A stretch of 59,483 bases of DNA from Borrelia coriaceae (GCF_023035295.1 NZ_CP075099.1:1-59483), one strand, 5' to 3'; counted from the stretch's first letter, positions 38,025-47,945 are shown. Program-made: numbers and translations. The notes: a model not told the origin generated them from the letters alone.

Positions 38025-38075
38025 ATGAAAATTAATTCTCATCATACTACTGTAACTATTGAAGCTAAAAATTAA
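38025..38075 (+). pseudogene. vlp: vlp 3' fragment, group A (last 16 codons)
   Basis: Reads MKINSHHTTVTIEAKN and stop, the C-terminal tail of group A cassettes (compare [11 protein letters not shown]). It shows that a group A cassette once stood immediately upstream of the 38192 cassette. Confidence 0.7.
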
Positions 38076-38151
38076 TAATCGTAATTAGTCATACATATAT
38101 AACTAGATAATAAATTCATAAAATGAAAACAATTTACTCTCTATTTAGGGA

Positions 38152-38198
38152 TAGTTGTTTTTCTAAATTGATAAGGGGTGGCACGTAATGTATGAAAA
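38152..38198 (+). repeat. 47-bp leader repeat, copy 2
   Basis: Identical to 33856-33902; covers the ribosome-site region GGGGTGG and the start of the 38192 cassette. Confidence 0.9.
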
Positions 38199-39238
38199 TA
38201 AATATTAAAAATATAAATATAAAAAGTATTTGTGCAATATTATTTATCTCTTTATTTCTTTCTTATAATAATTCAGGGGAGAGTGTAGATGCTGAAAAAA
38301 GGTTAACTGAAGTACTAATGGATGTAGGTAAAAGTACTGAGAATGCATTTTATTCTTTTATAGAGTTGATCTCAGATACATTAGGTTTTAGAGTAACTAC
38401 AGAGACAACTAAGCAACAGGTAGGAGATCATTTTAAAAAACTAGGTGAAAAGCTTGGTGAAGCATCAGTAGAATTAGAAGCATTAGCGAAAAAAGCTGAA
38501 GGGGAAGGAGCTAGAGATGGAGAAGGTTCTGCAGATAGATCAATAGCCTTAGCAATTAGAGAAGCTGTTGATGCAGCTAAGATTACTTTAAGCACATTAA
38601 AAGGCCATTTAGATTCTTTAAAGGATATAGGTAATGGTGAGAAGGTAGGTTGGGCAGCATCAGCAGCTGCAGGAGTAGCAGCAAGTGGAGGTGAATTGAA
38701 AAAAGCTACTGATGCTTTAAAAGGAATAGTAGAATTAGCAAAAAAATCTAAAGCCATCACAGAATTAAAAACATCAGATATAGCAGTATCAACAATAGGA
38801 GGCAGTAATCCAGAACACGGAATTAGAATATTAGGAACCGATTCTCCAACAGCAAATGATGAAGCAAAAGCAACAGCGATAATATCTAAAGTCAATGGAG
38901 AAGAAATATTGTCAGCAATAACTAGTTCAAACGATAGTGATACAATATCAAGCAATGTAAATGGAACCACAAGTGCAATAGCATTTGCAAAGGGAAGTAC
39001 TGTAAGTAATTTAGCACAAGGTACTGCAACGGTATCATCAGTGTCAGGAGGAATCGCTCTACGTTCGTTAATCAAAGGTGGCAAATTGGGAGCAACATCA
39101 AACTTACAGGTAGTATCGCAAGGTGCAGGAACAATGGCTGCTAATAAATTAATAGGAACAGTGGAAGAGTTAATTAAAAAGACAATAAAAATAACACTTG
39201 ATACAATAAAAACAGTTGTTGATAGAACAAGAAAATAA
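38192..39238 (+). CDS. vlp: Vlp cassette, group E, lipobox cysteine replaced by tyrosine
   Basis: Full-length 348 residues, but the lipobox reads LFLSY in place of LFLSC (Tyr25), so as written the product could not be lipidated. NNSGESVDAEKRL, LISDTLGFRVTTET, VNGEEILSAIT, GGIALRSLIKGGKLG and VDRTRK at the end define group E. The upstream region is the 47-bp leader type with a weaker GGGGTGG ribosome site. As a donor, gene conversion downstream of the signal peptide would bypass the defect. Confidence 0.9.
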   Translation: MKINIKNINIKSICAILFISLFLSYNNSGESVDAEKRLTEVLMDVGKSTENAFYSFIELISDTLGFRVTTETTKQQVGDHFKKLGEKLGEASVELEALAKKAEGEGARDGEGSADRSIALAIREAVDAAKITLSTLKGHLDSLKDIGNGEKVGWAASAAAGVAASGGELKKATDALKGIVELAKKSKAITELKTSDIAVSTIGGSNPEHGIRILGTDSPTANDEAKATAIISKVNGEEILSAITSSNDSDTISSNVNGTTSAIAFAKGSTVSNLAQGTATVSSVSGGIALRSLIKGGKLGATSNLQVVSQGAGTMAANKLIGTVEELIKKTIKITLDTIKTVVDRTRK

Positions 39239-39672
39239 TATAACTAAAATTAAAAATTAAACATAAGATAGGTATTTGTAAACCTTCTTATGTTTGGTTA
39301 TTTGAATTCAAAAAATTAAAATCAATATGTTATCTATTCTTTAATAGAGAGATAGAATATATAAGCCATTTTTATGGTATATATCTAATCGGATTAGTAT
39401 ATATTTGTTTAGATACTAAACCTTTTTTATCAGAGAATTTGATTTAACAAAAAGTTAACAAAGCCCTAAAATCATTATGTGATTCAAACACGTAGTTATC
39501 TATAAGATATACTTATCTATTACTTAAGCTGGTGTTAATAATAAAATAAATAGTCAAATTAAATAATAAATTTATTCAAGGGAAAGCAGTTTTATTTATG
39601 TATAATAGTTGTTGTGCTTTTTTCGTCTGGCCTCTTTGGTTAAAGGGTGGTAAACAAGGAGGCACGTAATAT
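39239..39672. other. spacer with terminator hairpin
   Basis: The hairpin at 39259-39295 (AAACATAAGA.TAGG / CCTT.TCTTATGTTT) ends the upstream cassette. Nothing else is recognisable before the GCCTC-type leader at about 39626. Confidence 0.55.
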
Positions 39673-40770
39673 ATGAAAATAAATATTAAAAATATTAGAG
39701 TAAAAAGTATTTGTGCAACATTATTTATCTCTTTATTTTTATCCCTTATTATAGGGTGTTCACAACAAGCAGATTCAAAACCTCAAGATATGGCTGCTGA
39801 TAATAATAACCTTATTAATTTATTAGATAAGGCCGGAGAAACATTTTTTGGCTTTTTAGATTTAGTGGCAGGCTCTATGGGATTTACTGTAACTAAAGAT
39901 ACAACTAAAAAACAGGTAGGAGAGCATTTTGATGGATTAAGTAAACAAATTCAAGTAGTATTAGAAAAACTAAAACAAATAATAACAAAAGAAGGGGATT
40001 CTCAAAAATCTAAAGGAGATATTCTATCAAGAACAGTTAACAAGGCAAATGAAACTTTAATTAAATTAGTAGAAAATTTAAGTTTGTTGGCCAAAATAGG
40101 TGGTGATGAGACTTTGAAAATAGGTGAGGTAGACAGTAATAAGCAAGGGGCACAGGCAGATGATGTTGAATTGAAAAAAGCATATGAAGCATTGACAGGA
40201 ATAATAAAAGCAGCAGAAAGTGTAAGTATTAACGAACCCAAAAAAAGTAGTGTTGAATTGACTGATACAGGAATAGCTTCCTTACAACAGGATGGAGCTA
40301 AAGTTTTAGCTTCAGATACTAGTAATCCAACAGCAGGGGATTCAGGTAAAGCAGCAGCAATAGTGTCAACAGTTACTGGTTCTGAGATGCTAGCAGAAAT
40401 ATTTAATTCAAAAGAAGCAGATGCGAAGACAGGAATATCAGGCGGTCAGGCAAGTGCTGGCACAAGTGCGTTATCATTTGCAAGAGGAGGACAATCTGCC
40501 ACTAATGTAGCAAAAGCTGGAATAAAGCCGGGGGCAGTAAGTGCAGGAATTGCATTACGTTCTTTAGTTAAAGGTGGTAAATTAGCTTCAGACAGTGCTG
40601 GTACTGATAACAAGGCAGTACAATTAGTAGGAGTGGCCGCAGCAAGTAAGTTAGTAGGGGCAGTAGAAACCTTAATCATGAAGACAGTAAACAAAGTACT
40701 TGAAGAAGTAAAACAAGCTATAACTACTGCAAAAAGTAAAACTAAAGATCTAGATAATATGTATAAATAA
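39673..40770 (+). CDS. vlp: Vlp cassette, group E-like, hybrid signal peptide
   Basis: 365 residues. The shared leader runs to LFISLFLS, then continues LIIGCSQQADSKPQ, so the lipobox is IIGC at Cys29 and not LFLSC. LIIGC.QQA resembles leaders I recall from other relapsing-fever Vlps, suggesting a junction between two leader types. SMGFTVTKDTTKKQVGEHF, VTGSEMLAEIF, GIALRSLVKGGKLASDSAG and ETLIMKTVNKVLEEVKQAI follow. Intact; standard SD GGAGGC. Confidence 0.9.
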   Translation: MKINIKNIRVKSICATLFISLFLSLIIGCSQQADSKPQDMAADNNNLINLLDKAGETFFGFLDLVAGSMGFTVTKDTTKKQVGEHFDGLSKQIQVVLEKLKQIITKEGDSQKSKGDILSRTVNKANETLIKLVENLSLLAKIGGDETLKIGEVDSNKQGAQADDVELKKAYEALTGIIKAAESVSINEPKKSSVELTDTGIASLQQDGAKVLASDTSNPTAGDSGKAAAIVSTVTGSEMLAEIFNSKEADAKTGISGGQASAGTSALSFARGGQSATNVAKAGIKPGAVSAGIALRSLVKGGKLASDSAGTDNKAVQLVGVAAASKLVGAVETLIMKTVNKVLEEVKQAITTAKSKTKDLDNMYK

Positions 40771-41327
40771 GCTGTTCAAAAAAGTTTAATATGTAATATA
40801 AAATAAATAAAATAAGGTTTACTATCTTACTTTAAGGCGGTGAACCTTTTATTGTGTGTATTTAAATTTTTGATAATAAAAGGACTAGATCACAGTAAAT
40901 TTGATAATAATTGTATTATTATCAACGCTAAATATAAAAACGTTGTTAACATTTGAAAGATATTCAAGCTATGGTAGTTATGTATAATGCCATTAAAAAT
41001 TGAAAAGATAACAAAAATGATTATAATCATATATTAAGTTCCTTAGTTAGCAATGATGAGTAAAAAGTACAATTAATTTATCTAAAAATATCAAGGATAA
41101 ATTAAAAAAATTGTGTTAACAGGTAGGATTACTTTAATTGATCACATAAATTATATACTCTTTTACACAAAAACTGCTTTAATAACCTGGAATTCATCAT
41201 TTGTTATAAAAGATGTAAAGAGTTAATAAAGTCATCATAAAGGAAACGCTTCTTTTATAGGGGTCGTTTTCCTTTTATATGTCTAGCCTCTTTAGTTAAA
41301 GAAAAGGGAGAGAGGAGGCATGTAATT
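40771..41327. other. degenerate spacer
   Basis: A hairpin at about 40811-40853 (AATAAGGTT / AACCTTTTATT) ends the preceding cassette. A decayed stretch DIQAMVVMYNAIKN near 40970-41012 resembles NLDDMVNAYK at 11.2 kb, perhaps the same dead gene family. The inter-cassette hairpin at 41239-41275 and the usual leader follow. Confidence 0.4.
41239..41275 (+). terminator. inter-cassette hairpin
   Basis: AAAGGAAACG (41239-41248) with CGTTTTCCTTT (41265-41275), upstream of the 41328 cassette and detached from any intact upstream gene. Confidence 0.6.
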
Positions 41328-42386
41328 ATGAAAATAAATATTAAAAATATTAGAATAAAAAGTATTTGTGCAACATTGTTTATATCTTTATTCCTTTCTT
41401 GTAATAATGGAATAGAAGAACTTGAGAAGAGAAATTCTTTCTTATCCTCACTTGCTAATTTAGGTAATGACTTCTTATCTATCTTCTCTTCTTTTGGGGA
41501 CTCACTTGGTGATGTTTTAGGTTTTAATACTGATACTAAAAAGTCTGAGGTTGCTAATTACTTTAAGAAAATTCAAACTACTCTAGAAAGAACTAAGACA
41601 GGCCTTAATAACATTGTTACTAACATGAAAAATGACAATAATCCTAATGCTACTGCAACTGAGACTGCTGTTAACAAATTAGTTAGTGAAACACTTGATA
41701 AAATAATTGAAGGAGCTAAGACTGTTAGTGAGGCTATTGGTAATGATGGTAGTGAACTACTTGGTAATGTTGCTGTTCACACAGCTGCTACAGGTTCTAA
41801 AGGTGATGGTGTGAAAAATTTAGTAAAAGGGATTAAAGATATAGTAGATGTTGTGCTTGGCGAAAAAGAAGGAAATTCTGATGCTGGTACCGATCAGAAA
41901 GCTGATACTACGGGCTCGAGAACCGGTGGCAATGCTCGAGATGCTGAAGCAGGAAAGTTGTTTAACGATACTAATGCTGGTGATAATGGAAATGCAAAAA
42001 AATCAGCAACCGATGCAGCGAAAGCTGTTGGAGCAGTAACTGGAGCAGATATATTAAAAGCTATTGCTAAAGGTGATACTGGTGGTGCTTTTAAATTAGC
42101 AAATGCTCAAGATGAACAGGGTAATACTAAAATAGATGCAGTTATAGCAGGAGCTATAGCATTAAGAGCAATGGCTAAAAATGGTAAATTTGCTGGTCCT
42201 AGTGATGATGATAGAGGAGTTGTTGCTCCTATAGTTAAAGGGACGGCAGTAAGTGCAGTAACTAAAGCATTAGATACATTGACTATAGCAATAAGAAAAA
42301 CAATTGGTGATGGCCTTAAAGCTGTTAAAGGGGCAATGAAAATTAATTCTAATGATACTCCTGTGATTAATGAGGCTAAGAATTAA
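41328..42386 (+). CDS. vlp: Vlp cassette, group A
   Basis: Intact 352 residues. [84 protein letters not shown] and [17 protein letters not shown]; the Gly-Lys-Ala changes near the C-terminus are unusual for the group. Preceded by the GCCTC-type leader, SD GGAGGC. Confidence 0.93.
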   Translation: MKINIKNIRIKSICATLFISLFLSCNNGIEELEKRNSFLSSLANLGNDFLSIFSSFGDSLGDVLGFNTDTKKSEVANYFKKIQTTLERTKTGLNNIVTNMKNDNNPNATATETAVNKLVSETLDKIIEGAKTVSEAIGNDGSELLGNVAVHTAATGSKGDGVKNLVKGIKDIVDVVLGEKEGNSDAGTDQKADTTGSRTGGNARDAEAGKLFNDTNAGDNGNAKKSATDAAKAVGAVTGADILKAIAKGDTGGAFKLANAQDEQGNTKIDAVIAGAIALRAMAKNGKFAGPSDDDRGVVAPIVKGTAVSAVTKALDTLTIAIRKTIGDGLKAVKGAMKINSNDTPVINEAKN

Positions 42387-42428
42387 TTAAGATTAGAAGA
42401 ATATAAGTATAAACTAATTAAAGTCATT

Positions 42429-42460
42429 AAAGGAAAACACTAAGTTGTTTTCCTTTTTTT
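42429..42460 (+). terminator. inter-cassette hairpin
   Basis: AAAGGAAAACA (42429-42439) and TGTTTTCCTTT (42446-42456), short loop CTAAGT, T tail to 42460. A compact, textbook intrinsic terminator. Confidence 0.8.
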
Positions 42461-42515
42461 ATTTGTATCTAGCCTCTTTAGTGAAAGGGTAGGGAAGAAA
42501 TGGGGCACGTAATAT

Positions 42516-43574
42516 ATGAAAATAAATATTAAAAATATTAGAATAAAAAGTATTTGTGCAACATTATTTATCTCTTTATTCCTTTCTTGTAATAGTGGAG
42601 TAATAGAAGAGCTTGAAAAGAAAAAGACTTTTGCTGATTCTCTTGTAAATATAGGTCATAGCTTTCAAGAAATATTCACTTCTTTTGGGAATACAATAGG
42701 AGACGCATTAGGATTTAGCGCTGTTAAATCTACTGATAATAGAAGTGCAGTAGGAGACCATTTTAAGAAAATAGGAGATGGACTAACAGCAACTAAGAAT
42801 AAGTTAAATGAATTATCAAGTAAAATATCTGAAACAAAAAATTCTGATACTAAAGGCGTTGAAAATGCAATTAAAGGTGCAAATGATGTTTTTGACAAAC
42901 TAATTACTGCATTAACTAAACTTGCTGGAGTAACTAAGGCTACTGATAAGATTGGTGATGCAGAGACCGGTGGTGCGCCAAAGCCTGCTCTTGTTGATGA
43001 TATTAAAATTATTATTACAGAAATTAAAGAGATAATTGGTACTGCTATTGGCTCTGGAGTAAAGATTGATATTGGAAAAGCCGGTGATCCGGTAACTAAT
43101 GATGGGTCTAAGGCCCCTGCTGTGCTTGTTGGTAAAGGTAATAATAAAGCTGATGCTAATGCTGGTCCTGCTTTAGCTGGAGGAGTTGCTCAAGCTGATC
43201 CGTGGGCAATGCTCGATAAAATCAAAGATGCTAAAACAGGTACTGTTCTTGCTGCTAGCAATTATGATGCTGGAGAACTAGCAACTGCTGTTGCTGGTGT
43301 TGGAGTTAATAATGTTGGAGCAAAGACAAATGCTGACTTAGCAGCAGCTGTTGCTCTTAAAGCAATGACTCAGGGTGGTAAATTTAGTGCTCAAAATTCT
43401 GATGAAGAGGGCGCAGTTAAAGGGGCAGCAACAAGTGCTGTAAATAAGGTATTAGGAGTATTAGACGAAATAATTAGAAAAACAGTATCAAAAAGTTTAG
43501 AGAAAGTAAGAGAAGCTATTCAGGGCATACAATATTCAGAGACTACTAGTGAGACAACTGAAGGTAAGAACTGA
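42516..43574 (+). CDS. vlp: Vlp cassette, group D
   Basis: Intact 352 residues. [89 protein letters not shown] and EIIRKTVSKSLEKVREAI. The upstream ribosome site reads GGGGC in place of GGAGGC, still complementary to the upstream GCCTC through a G-U pair. Confidence 0.93.
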   Translation: MKINIKNIRIKSICATLFISLFLSCNSGVIEELEKKKTFADSLVNIGHSFQEIFTSFGNTIGDALGFSAVKSTDNRSAVGDHFKKIGDGLTATKNKLNELSSKISETKNSDTKGVENAIKGANDVFDKLITALTKLAGVTKATDKIGDAETGGAPKPALVDDIKIIITEIKEIIGTAIGSGVKIDIGKAGDPVTNDGSKAPAVLVGKGNNKADANAGPALAGGVAQADPWAMLDKIKDAKTGTVLAASNYDAGELATAVAGVGVNNVGAKTNADLAAAVALKAMTQGGKFSAQNSDEEGAVKGAATSAVNKVLGVLDEIIRKTVSKSLEKVREAIQGIQYSETTSETTEGKN

Positions 43575-43618
43575 TTAAAATTTAATAAGATTTACGTAGA
43601 CTAAATAATAAAGTCATT

Positions 43619-43657
43619 AAAGGAAAGCACTTCTCTATATGAGAGGTGTTTTCCTTT
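43619..43657 (+). terminator. inter-cassette hairpin
   Basis: AAAGGAAAGCACTTCTC and GAGAGGTGTTTTCCTTT form a stem of about 17 pairs with few mismatches. Confidence 0.75.
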
Positions 43658-43713
43658 AATTTTATATAGCTTCTTTTAATTAAAGGGTATGGAAAGAATG
43701 AGGCACGTAATAT

Positions 43714-44733
43714 ATGAAAATAAATATTAAAAATATTAGAGTAAAAAGTATTTGTGCAACATTATTTATCTCTATATTCCTTGCTTGTAATAATGGAATA
43801 GAAGAACTTGAAAAGCAAAGGGATTCTATACTCTCTATATCTAATTTAAGACAACAATTCTTAGATATTTTTACTTCCTTTGGTGAGATGTTTACTGATA
43901 CTTTGGGAATAAGAGCTGATACTACAAAAAGCGATATAGGAAAGTATTTTACTAAGTTTGCTTACACTATTAACAAAACTAAAGAAAAATTAAATGATAT
44001 TGTGGCAGAAAATGGTAATTATCCAAAAGTAAAGGAAGAGGTTGAGAAATTTATTAAAGAGACATTAGATAAGATTTCAGAAGGGGCTAAAGAAGCAGCT
44101 AAAGGAGCTACAGGCGCAGGTGCTATTGGAAACGCTAAGCAAGGGCAAAATGCTGCTCCAGCAAAAGTTGACAGTGTTAATTCATTAATTAAGGGAATTA
44201 AAGCAATTGTTGAGGTGGTATCAAAAGGACAAGGTGATGCAGAGGTTAGTAAGATCAATAATAATCAGCAAAAAATAATAGGTAAATTGCTTGGTGTGAA
44301 TGCTTCTGATGGAACAGAACAACAAGCTGCAGCAGCAAGTGCATCAATTGGAGCCGTAACTGGTACCGATATATTAAAAGCTATATCAAAGTCAGGAATT
44401 GCTACTAATAAAGCTATTACTTCAGTAACTAATGCAGCAGAGATTGCAGTTGCTAATGCAGCCTCCGAAGAGTTTAGTAGTTCATTAAAAGATGATGCAG
44501 TAATAGCCGCAGGAATCGCATTGAGAGCTATGGCAGAGAATGGTACATTTGTGGGTAACAACACTAACTCTGATAGCAAAAATGTTAATGCAGTCAATGG
44601 AGTGGTAGCAAATGCAGTAACTAAAGTTTTGAGTACACTAACAATAGCAATCAGAAATACAGTGGATGTTGGGTTAAAAGAGATTAGTAAAGTATTAGGA
44701 GAAGTTAAACAGAGAGAAAGTTTTGGAGAATAA
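43714..44733 (+). CDS. vlp: Vlp cassette, group B
   Basis: Intact 339 residues, lipobox IFLAC. SILSISNLRQQFLDIFTSFG, EMFTDTLGIRADTTKSDIGK, SASIGAVTGTDILKAIS, GIALRAMAENGTFVGNN and LTIAIRNTVDVGLKEISKVL, ending KQRESFGE without the longer Thr/Ser tail. TDILKA replaces ADILKA. The terminator type differs from its neighbours (AAGAGAGC/GCTCTCTT at 44819-44840). Confidence 0.92.
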   Translation: MKINIKNIRVKSICATLFISIFLACNNGIEELEKQRDSILSISNLRQQFLDIFTSFGEMFTDTLGIRADTTKSDIGKYFTKFAYTINKTKEKLNDIVAENGNYPKVKEEVEKFIKETLDKISEGAKEAAKGATGAGAIGNAKQGQNAAPAKVDSVNSLIKGIKAIVEVVSKGQGDAEVSKINNNQQKIIGKLLGVNASDGTEQQAAAASASIGAVTGTDILKAISKSGIATNKAITSVTNAAEIAVANAASEEFSSSLKDDAVIAAGIALRAMAENGTFVGNNTNSDSKNVNAVNGVVANAVTKVLSTLTIAIRNTVDVGLKEISKVLGEVKQRESFGE

Positions 44734-44818
44734 GGCTACTGAATAATTAGAGTAATCATAACTATGATACTTGTTGTGTAAGAAAAGGTAGTTAAGAGAT
44801 TGTGTGATGAAATAATTT

Positions 44819-44840
44819 AAGAGAGCTTTAGGGCTCTCTT
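44819..44840 (+). terminator. hairpin downstream of the group B cassette
   Basis: AAGAGAGC...GCTCTCTT followed by TTAG; the same element type as 11290-11311 on the opposite strand. Confidence 0.65.
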
Positions 44841-44989
44841 TTAGTATATTAAGGTAAAACAATATTATTGTATGCATTGGTTATTTGTTAATTTAAGTAT
44901 GGCATTTCATTTATAGTTTATATATTTTAATTCTTTAGACTTAATAGATAAAAACAAGGGAGGTAAAAGATAGATAAAAAGAGAAATAG

Positions 44990-45650
44990 AGCATTTAGTA
45001 GGTAGGTATTTAGCTTTGATTTTAAAAATAAAAAGTCTGATGTTAGGGTAATTATTTTAATAAATTAAATGTCACTGTTAAAGGCATTGAGATATTTTAT
45101 TTGGCATGAAATTTGAGGAATCATCTCTACTTTCGTATCTTTAGTGGGCAGAATTAATGTCATAATGATTAATCTTAGCTAATGTTTTAAGAATAACATC
45201 ACTATTTAATCATAGTTGTTAAGACACTATATCATTTACATTTTTGCCAACTGTCTTAGATAATACCTCATTTGTGACGCACCATTATCATTGCGAGCGA
45301 TGACTAAAACTGATGAATTTAGTTCTGTTATCCAAGATGTTGAAGCAGTTAAAGCAGCTGCAGTAAGTGCTGTGAATAGGGTATTAGGAATACTTGATTT
45401 AATAATTATGAAAACAGTGAATCTTGAACTTGGTAAAATTGGAGATGCTGTTGAAAAATAAAGTATTCTGAAACTACTGGAACAAATGTTGTATAAGCTA
45501 GTCCTGTTAATAAATAACTAATGGGAAATAGATAATTAAATAATAAAATCATTTAAGGAAGACACTTTTCTATTTTTAGGAGAGATGTTTTCCTTTTTTT
45601 ATTTGTGTTTAGCCTCTGTAGTTAAAGGGTGGGTTTAAAAGGAGGCACGT
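44990..45650. pseudogene. vlp: graveyard of vlp fragments in both orientations
   Basis: Three pieces can be read. A plus-strand N-terminal scrap around 45015-45050 (FDFKNKKSDVR) resembles group A. A minus-strand group C C-terminal scrap lies at 45205-45260 (NEVLSKTVGKNVNDIVS and stop). A plus-strand group D 3' piece lies at about 45290-45500: [45 protein letters not shown], with a frame loss before the YSET tail. Array turnover with an inversion is implied. An inter-cassette hairpin follows at 45555-45595. Confidence 0.65.
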
Positions 45651-45655
45651 AATAT

Positions 45656-46750
45656 ATGAAAATAAATATTAAAAATATTGGAGTAAAAAGTATTTGTGCA
45701 ACATTATTTATCTCTCTTTTCCTTTCTTGTAATAATTCAGGGGAGAGTGCAGAAGCTGAAAATAGATTAAATTCAGTACTAATGGATGTAGGTAGAAGTA
45801 CTGAGAATGTTTTTTACTCTTTTATTGATCTTATATCAGATACACTAGGCTTTAGAGTAACTGCAGAGACAAAAAAGAGTGATGTGGCAGGTTATTTTGG
45901 TGGTCTGGGTGAGAAACTTGGAAAAGCATCAGAAAGGTTAGAAGAAGTAGCAAAAAAGTCAGAAGTGGAAGGAGCTAAAGAGAGACCAATAGCTTTAGCC
46001 ATTAGAGAAGCTGTTGATACAGCTAAGAAGACATTGGAGACATTAAAAGGACATTTAGAATCCTTAAAAAGCATAGGTGATTCTAACAAGGTGGGTTGTG
46101 CGGCAACCGGTGATACACAAGGAGTATCAGCAAATCCAGGTGAGTTAAAAAATATATTTAAAGCATTAAGAGAAATTGTAGAATTAGCAAAAGTTTCAGG
46201 TGTTATTAAAGCATTAGACGCTGGAAATACAACATTGAAAGTTGGAGGAGTAGGGGTAGATAATAAAGATGGAGCCAAAATATTATCTACAAATGGAGGT
46301 GCAACACAAAATGCTCCAGCTAAAGCAGCAGCAATACTAGCAAGTGTAAGTGGTGGGGAAATGCTAGCTTCAATAGTTGGATCACAAGAGGGAGATGCAG
46401 ATACAGGGGTATCAGGCAATGCAGATGGTTCAACAAGTGCATTAAAATTTGCAAAAGGAGGAACGGCAGGTAACCTAGCAAATTCTGAAAACGCTAAAGC
46501 AGCAGCAGTAGCAGGAGGAATAGCATTACGTTCTTTGGTTAAAGAGGGTAAACTAGCAGCAGGAGGAAACAATGGTAGTACAGGCGAACAAAAAGAATCA
46601 GAAGGAGTAGGAATAACTGCAGCAAATAAATTATTAGTGGCAGTAGAAGATATAATTAAAAAGACAGTAAAAAATGTTCTTGGGAAAGCTAAAGGAGAAA
46701 TAGATAAAGCAAGAGGTCCAAAATCAGCAGTTTTAGAACCAAGTAAGTAA
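45656..46750 (+). CDS. vlp: Vlp cassette, group E
   Basis: Intact 364 residues with lipobox LFLSC, so it is the properly lipidated sister of the 38192 cassette. NNSGESAEAENRLNSVLMDV, LISDTLGFRVTAET, VSGGEMLASIV, GGIALRSLVKEGKLAAGGN and DIIKKTVKNVLGKAKGEIDK; an unusual internal cysteine is in KVGCAATGD. The long opposite-strand open frame over this gene is a composition effect. Promoterless, SD GGAGGC. Confidence 0.92.
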   Translation: MKINIKNIGVKSICATLFISLFLSCNNSGESAEAENRLNSVLMDVGRSTENVFYSFIDLISDTLGFRVTAETKKSDVAGYFGGLGEKLGKASERLEEVAKKSEVEGAKERPIALAIREAVDTAKKTLETLKGHLESLKSIGDSNKVGCAATGDTQGVSANPGELKNIFKALREIVELAKVSGVIKALDAGNTTLKVGGVGVDNKDGAKILSTNGGATQNAPAKAAAILASVSGGEMLASIVGSQEGDADTGVSGNADGSTSALKFAKGGTAGNLANSENAKAAAVAGGIALRSLVKEGKLAAGGNNGSTGEQKESEGVGITAANKLLVAVEDIIKKTVKNVLGKAKGEIDKARGPKSAVLEPSK

Positions 46751-46785
46751 TAAGGCAAATTAAGAGAATAAATAATAGAGTCATT

Positions 46786-46824
46786 AAAGGGAGACAGTTC
46801 TCTATATGAGAACTGTCTCCCTTT
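46786..46824 (+). terminator. inter-cassette hairpin (perfect 17-bp stem)
   Basis: AAAGGGAGACAGTTCTC (46786-46802) and its exact complement (46808-46824) with loop TATAT, followed by TTTATA. The best-preserved member of this repeat family. Confidence 0.85.
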
Positions 46825-46875
46825 TTTATATCTAGACTCTGTAGTTAAAGGTGGGGAAAAGGAGGCACGTAATAT

Positions 46876-47906
46876 ATGAAAATAAATATTAAAGATATTA
46901 AAGTAAAAAGTATTTTTGCAACATTATTTATTTCTCTATTCCTTTCTTGTAATAATGGAATAGAAGAACTTCAAAAGGAAAATCAGTCTTTACGCTCTAT
47001 ATCTAATTTAAGACAAGGATTCTTAGATGTTTTTCCTTCTTTTGGTGATTCACTTGGTGGTATTTTAGGGTTTGATACTAAGACTCCAGAGTCTAAGGTT
47101 GGAGATTACTTTAAAAAGATTCAAGAAACTGTACAAGGAACCAAGACAGCTCTTGAAAGAATTGTTGCTGATATGAAAGATAAAGGAAATCCTAATGCTA
47201 CTGCGGTGGGGAGTGAAATAAGTAAATTCGTTAATGGCACACTTAATAAGATAATTGAAGGAGCTAAGATTGTAAGTGAGGCTATTGGCAATGATACTAG
47301 TGAACTCGGTAATGTTGATGTTAATGATGCTGCTGGTGAGGCAGGTGCGATTAAGTCACTTACTGATGGAATTAAAAAAATTGTAGAGATAGTATTAAAA
47401 GAGGGTAAAGGCAATCCTGAGGCTGGAACTAAGCATAGAGCTAGTGATGGTGATGCAAGAACGACTGGTGATGGTGAGGCAGGAAAATTATTTGTTAGTG
47501 CTGCTATTGCTAATAATAATGCCAAGAAAACTGGTGTTGATGCAGCAAAAGCTGTTGGAGCAGTAACAGGTGCTGATATCTTACAATCCATAGTTACAAA
47601 TGGTGAATCTATTGCTACTAATGCTGCTAAAGCTAATGCTAAAGATGGAACTATAGCGGAGGTATAGCGTTAAAAGCTATGACTAAGAATAGTAAATTTC
47701 CTGGTGCTAATCGTTCTGATCTAGGTGCTAGTGATTATGCTATTGAGGTTAAAAATGCAGCAATTAGTGCAGTAAATAAGGCACTAGATACACTCACAAT
47801 AGCAATAAGAAAGACCATTGATTCAGGCCTTAAGACTGTTAAAGAAGCAATGAAAATTAATTATAGTGATACTCCTGTCACTATTGAAGCTGGTGAGGTT
47901 AAGTAA
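46876..47906 (+). pseudogene. vlp: Vlp cassette, mosaic B/A, one 1-base frameshift
   Basis: Reads LQKENQSLRSISNLRQGFLD (group B/C-type N-terminus), then LGGILGFDTKTPESKVGDYF and a group A body to [12 protein letters not shown] and AKDGTIAEV, where it stops at 47667. A single missing base at about 47657 (GCGGAGGTATAG for GCNGGAGGTATAG) explains it: the next frame continues [38 protein letters not shown] and ends IEAGEVK at 47906. The leader differs slightly (KDIKVKSIFA, losing the usual Cys14), and its GCCTC box is changed to GACTC. Confidence 0.88.
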
Positions 47907-47945
47907 ATAATAAATAGAATAAGAAAACTAAATAATAAAGTCATT

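Noticed and set aside
45892..46758. 288-codon minus-strand open frame opposite the group E vlp
   Set aside because: Same artefact; it fully overlaps a well-supported cassette and has no family motif or ribosome site.
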